A stretch of 64,000 nt of DNA, from positions 1,290,001-1,354,000 of the forward strand of contig NZ_AP024601.1 of NCBI RefSeq assembly GCF_018326425.1, given 5' to 3'. Numbering within the stretch: position 1 is the first letter of the stretch; each line of letters starts with the position of its first letter. Below the pieces are notes generated by a model. It was given only the letters and a program-made list of their open reading frames with translations. It made no database searches and was not told the origin of the DNA. Shown here piece after piece: positions 60,770 through 64,000 of the stretch. Both the position numbers and the translations under genes were made by a program. The DNA comes from Polycladomyces abyssicola (GTDB lineage Bacteria > Bacillota > Bacilli > Thermoactinomycetales > JIR-001).

Positions 60770-61483
60770 TTGTCTCATTTTCTCGCCGAGTTGATCGGCA
60801 CAATGATTCTGATTATTTTGGGAGATGGCGTAGTTGCCGGTGTCGTATTGAACAAGTCCAAAGCGCAAAATGCAGGCTGGGTGGTGATCACCTTCGGATG
60901 GGGCTTGGCTGTGATGGTGGCTGCCTATTGCGTCGGCCATTACAGTGGTGCCTATCTTAACCCGGCAGTGACTGTCGGTTTCGCGATGGCGGGGAAACTG
61001 CCGTGGGCCGAGGTTCCAAGCATGATCTCGGCACAGATGATCGGGGCGTTTTTGGGAGCCGTCGTGGTTTGGTTGCATTACCTGCCCCATTGGAAGGAAA
61101 CGGACGATCCTGAAGCGAAATTGGGTGTGTTCTCCACGATCCCGGCCATTCGCCATACGTGGTCCAACTTGTTGAGTGAGATGATCGGCACGTTCGTGTT
61201 GGTATTGGCTTTGCTGGCATTTGGTGCCAAAGGAGTGGTCTTCGCCGACGGTTTGCAGACACTGGTGGTGGCCTTGTTGATCGTTTCGATCGGGATGTCG
61301 CTCGGCGGCACCACAGGTTATGCCATCAATCCTGCACGGGATCTGGGACCGCGCATCGCCCATGCGCTGTTGCCCATACCCGGGAAAGGAAGCTCCGACT
61401 GGGGGTATGCCTGGATTCCCGTAGTCGGTCCGCTTGTAGGTGGGGTACTGGCATCATGGGTTTATTTGCAGTTATTTCATTGA
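60770..61483 (+). CDS. glpF: Glycerol uptake facilitator (aquaglyceroporin)
   Basis: 237 residues, six spans plus two half-helices with the NPA boxes NPAVTVGFAM (about 64-73) and NPARDLGPR (about 184-192; the Asp after NPAR marks glycerol facilitators). Admits glycerol by diffusion. TTG 60770 lies 4-5 bases after GGGAGGGAG. First gene of the glp cluster; glpK follows after 183 bases. Confidence 0.94.
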   Translation: MSHFLAELIGTMILIILGDGVVAGVVLNKSKAQNAGWVVITFGWGLAVMVAAYCVGHYSGAYLNPAVTVGFAMAGKLPWAEVPSMISAQMIGAFLGAVVVWLHYLPHWKETDDPEAKLGVFSTIPAIRHTWSNLLSEMIGTFVLVLALLAFGAKGVVFADGLQTLVVALLIVSIGMSLGGTTGYAINPARDLGPRIAHALLPIPGKGSSDWGYAWIPVVGPLVGGVLASWVYLQLFH

Positions 61484-63160
<1,677 letters not shown>

Positions 63161-63192
63161 ACCCGCCGCTTGTGACAAGTTAATACACGGTG

Positions 63193-63251
63193 GAGACGGG
63201 AGACAGCCACAAGACCTTATGTGAGGGCATAAGGGATTGTGGCTTTTTTTG
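63193..63251 (+). promoter_or_regulatory. Leader terminator / antiterminator of glpD (GlpP type)
   Basis: GCCACAA / TTGTGGC outer stem (63207-63213, 63238-63244), inner CCTTATG / CATAAGG, followed by seven T, ending 32 bases before glpD. GGAGACGGGAGACA lies immediately 5'. Doubles as the glpK terminator. Confidence 0.7.
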
Positions 63252-63282
63252 TCATACAATAGAAAAAAGGTGGGGTTGGTAT

Positions 63283-64000
63283 GGGTCAATCGTTTTCTGC
63301 ACGGGAACGTTCCCGTGATGTACAGACGTTATCGGAGCAGGAATGGGACTTGTTGGTGATCGGCGGAGGCATTACCGGAGCGGGAATTGCGTTGGATGCG
63401 CAAACCCGCGGCATCAAAACAGCGCTGATCGAGATGCAGGATTTTGCCGCTGGTACGTCCAGTCGGTCCACCAAATTGGTACATGGTGGTTTGCGCTATC
63501 TCAAACAATTGGAATTCGGATTGGTTGCCGAAGTGGGACGGGAACGTACCATTGTTTACGAAAACGCCCCGCATGTGACCACGCCGGAGTGGATGTTGCT
63601 CCCGATCGTCCGGGGAGGTACTTACGGCAAATGGGCCGCTTCCTTCGGTGTCTACCTCTACGACTGGCTGGCCGGCGTGAAAAAAAGTGAGCGACGAAAA
63701 ATGTTGAACGCAGAGGAGACGTTGGCCAAGGAACCCCTTCTGCGCAAGGCGGGATTGAAAGGATCCTGTATTTATGTCGAATACCGCACCGACGATGCTC
63801 GTTTGACGCTGGAGGTGTTGAAGGAAGCAGTGGCGCAGGGGGCTTTGGCGGTCAACTATGTCAAGGCGACCGATTTCCTGTATCGGGACGGAAAGTTGGT
63901 CGGTGTCAAAGCGATGGATCTGCTCCATCGCCGCGAGGTAGAGATCACCGCCAAAAAAATCGTCAATGCGGCAGGTCCCTGGGTAGATTTTTTGCGTGAA
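63283..64000 (+). CDS. glpD: Aerobic glycerol-3-phosphate dehydrogenase, 3' end beyond window
   Basis: First 239 codons seen; the frame runs off the window. Membrane-associated FAD enzyme oxidising glycerol-3-phosphate to dihydroxyacetone phosphate with electrons to quinone. FAD fold [17 protein letters not shown] (about 25-41), [19 protein letters not shown] (about 57-75, family signature) and [12 protein letters not shown] (about 165). ATG 63283 follows AAAGGTGGGG. Completes the glpF-K-D pathway. Confidence 0.96.

Overview
The window looks like a chromosomal segment of an endospore-forming, aerobic, moderately GC-rich Firmicute, most likely a member of the Thermoactinomycetaceae or a close Bacillales relative. 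The evidence is the Bacillus-type gene order yqhQ / aroQ-yqhT-efp, a complete spoIIIAA-AH operon, a gamma-type small acid-soluble spore protein, a MntR with all Bacillus metal ligands in place, bactofilin next to yhbD, strong AGGAGG ribosome-binding sites and many GTG/TTG starts. The genus is an inference. No rRNA, tRNA, CRISPR array, transposase or phage gene was recognised.

Layout. 1-8.5 kb: the 3' part of a cobalamin-dependent ribonucleotide reductase (cut by the window edge), a GDSL esterase, a metallophosphoesterase, an O-antigen-ligase-like membrane protein, an orphan 58-aa ORF, a DoxX-like protein under a Fur-type operator, and an RraA-fold protein. 8.5-11.4 kb: an accessory, spore-flavoured patch with a Cys/Gly pentapeptide-repeat peptide that looks like a heterocycloanthracin/sonorensin-type (thiazole/oxazole) bacteriocin precursor, a one-repeat gamma-SASP with a long Gln-rich front, a WGxxGxxG tail protein, and three broken gene remnants (two coat-protein fragments back to back and a DUF4352 remnant). 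11.4-24.5 kb: acyl-CoA synthetase, MHS-type transporter, histidase with an attenuator-like leader, PCYCGC lipoprotein, FMN reductase, mntR, patatin, PrcB-domain protein, yqhQ, then aroQ-yqhT-efp.

24.7-48.6 kb is a block of about 24 kb between efp and the spoIIIA region, which lie close together in Bacillus. It holds an acyl-CoA ligase and MaoC hydratase, a large secreted PIG-L deacetylase with a palindromic Fur-like box on its promoter, a ferric-type ABC importer co-transcribed with an argininosuccinate-lyase-like enzyme that does not look like a normal ArgH, and a glycolate module: GntR regulator, GlcE, a fused GlcF-GlcD, malate synthase and a lactate/glycolate permease behind a perfect cre site. 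Together these would import glycolate, oxidise it to glyoxylate and condense that with acetyl-CoA to malate. The block ends with comA-comB (sulfolactate synthesis, a known spore solute pathway) and an MFS exporter.

48.7-64 kb: a CD1247-domain protein and the full spoIIIA operon, aspartase and asparaginase with a divergent AnsR-type repressor, yhbD-bactofilin, a secreted lipase, and glpF-glpK-glpD. The glp genes have leader terminators of the GlpP-antitermination type, and glpK lacks the histidine that HPr phosphorylates in other Firmicutes. All statements rest on reading sequence, motifs and spacing; no database search was possible.
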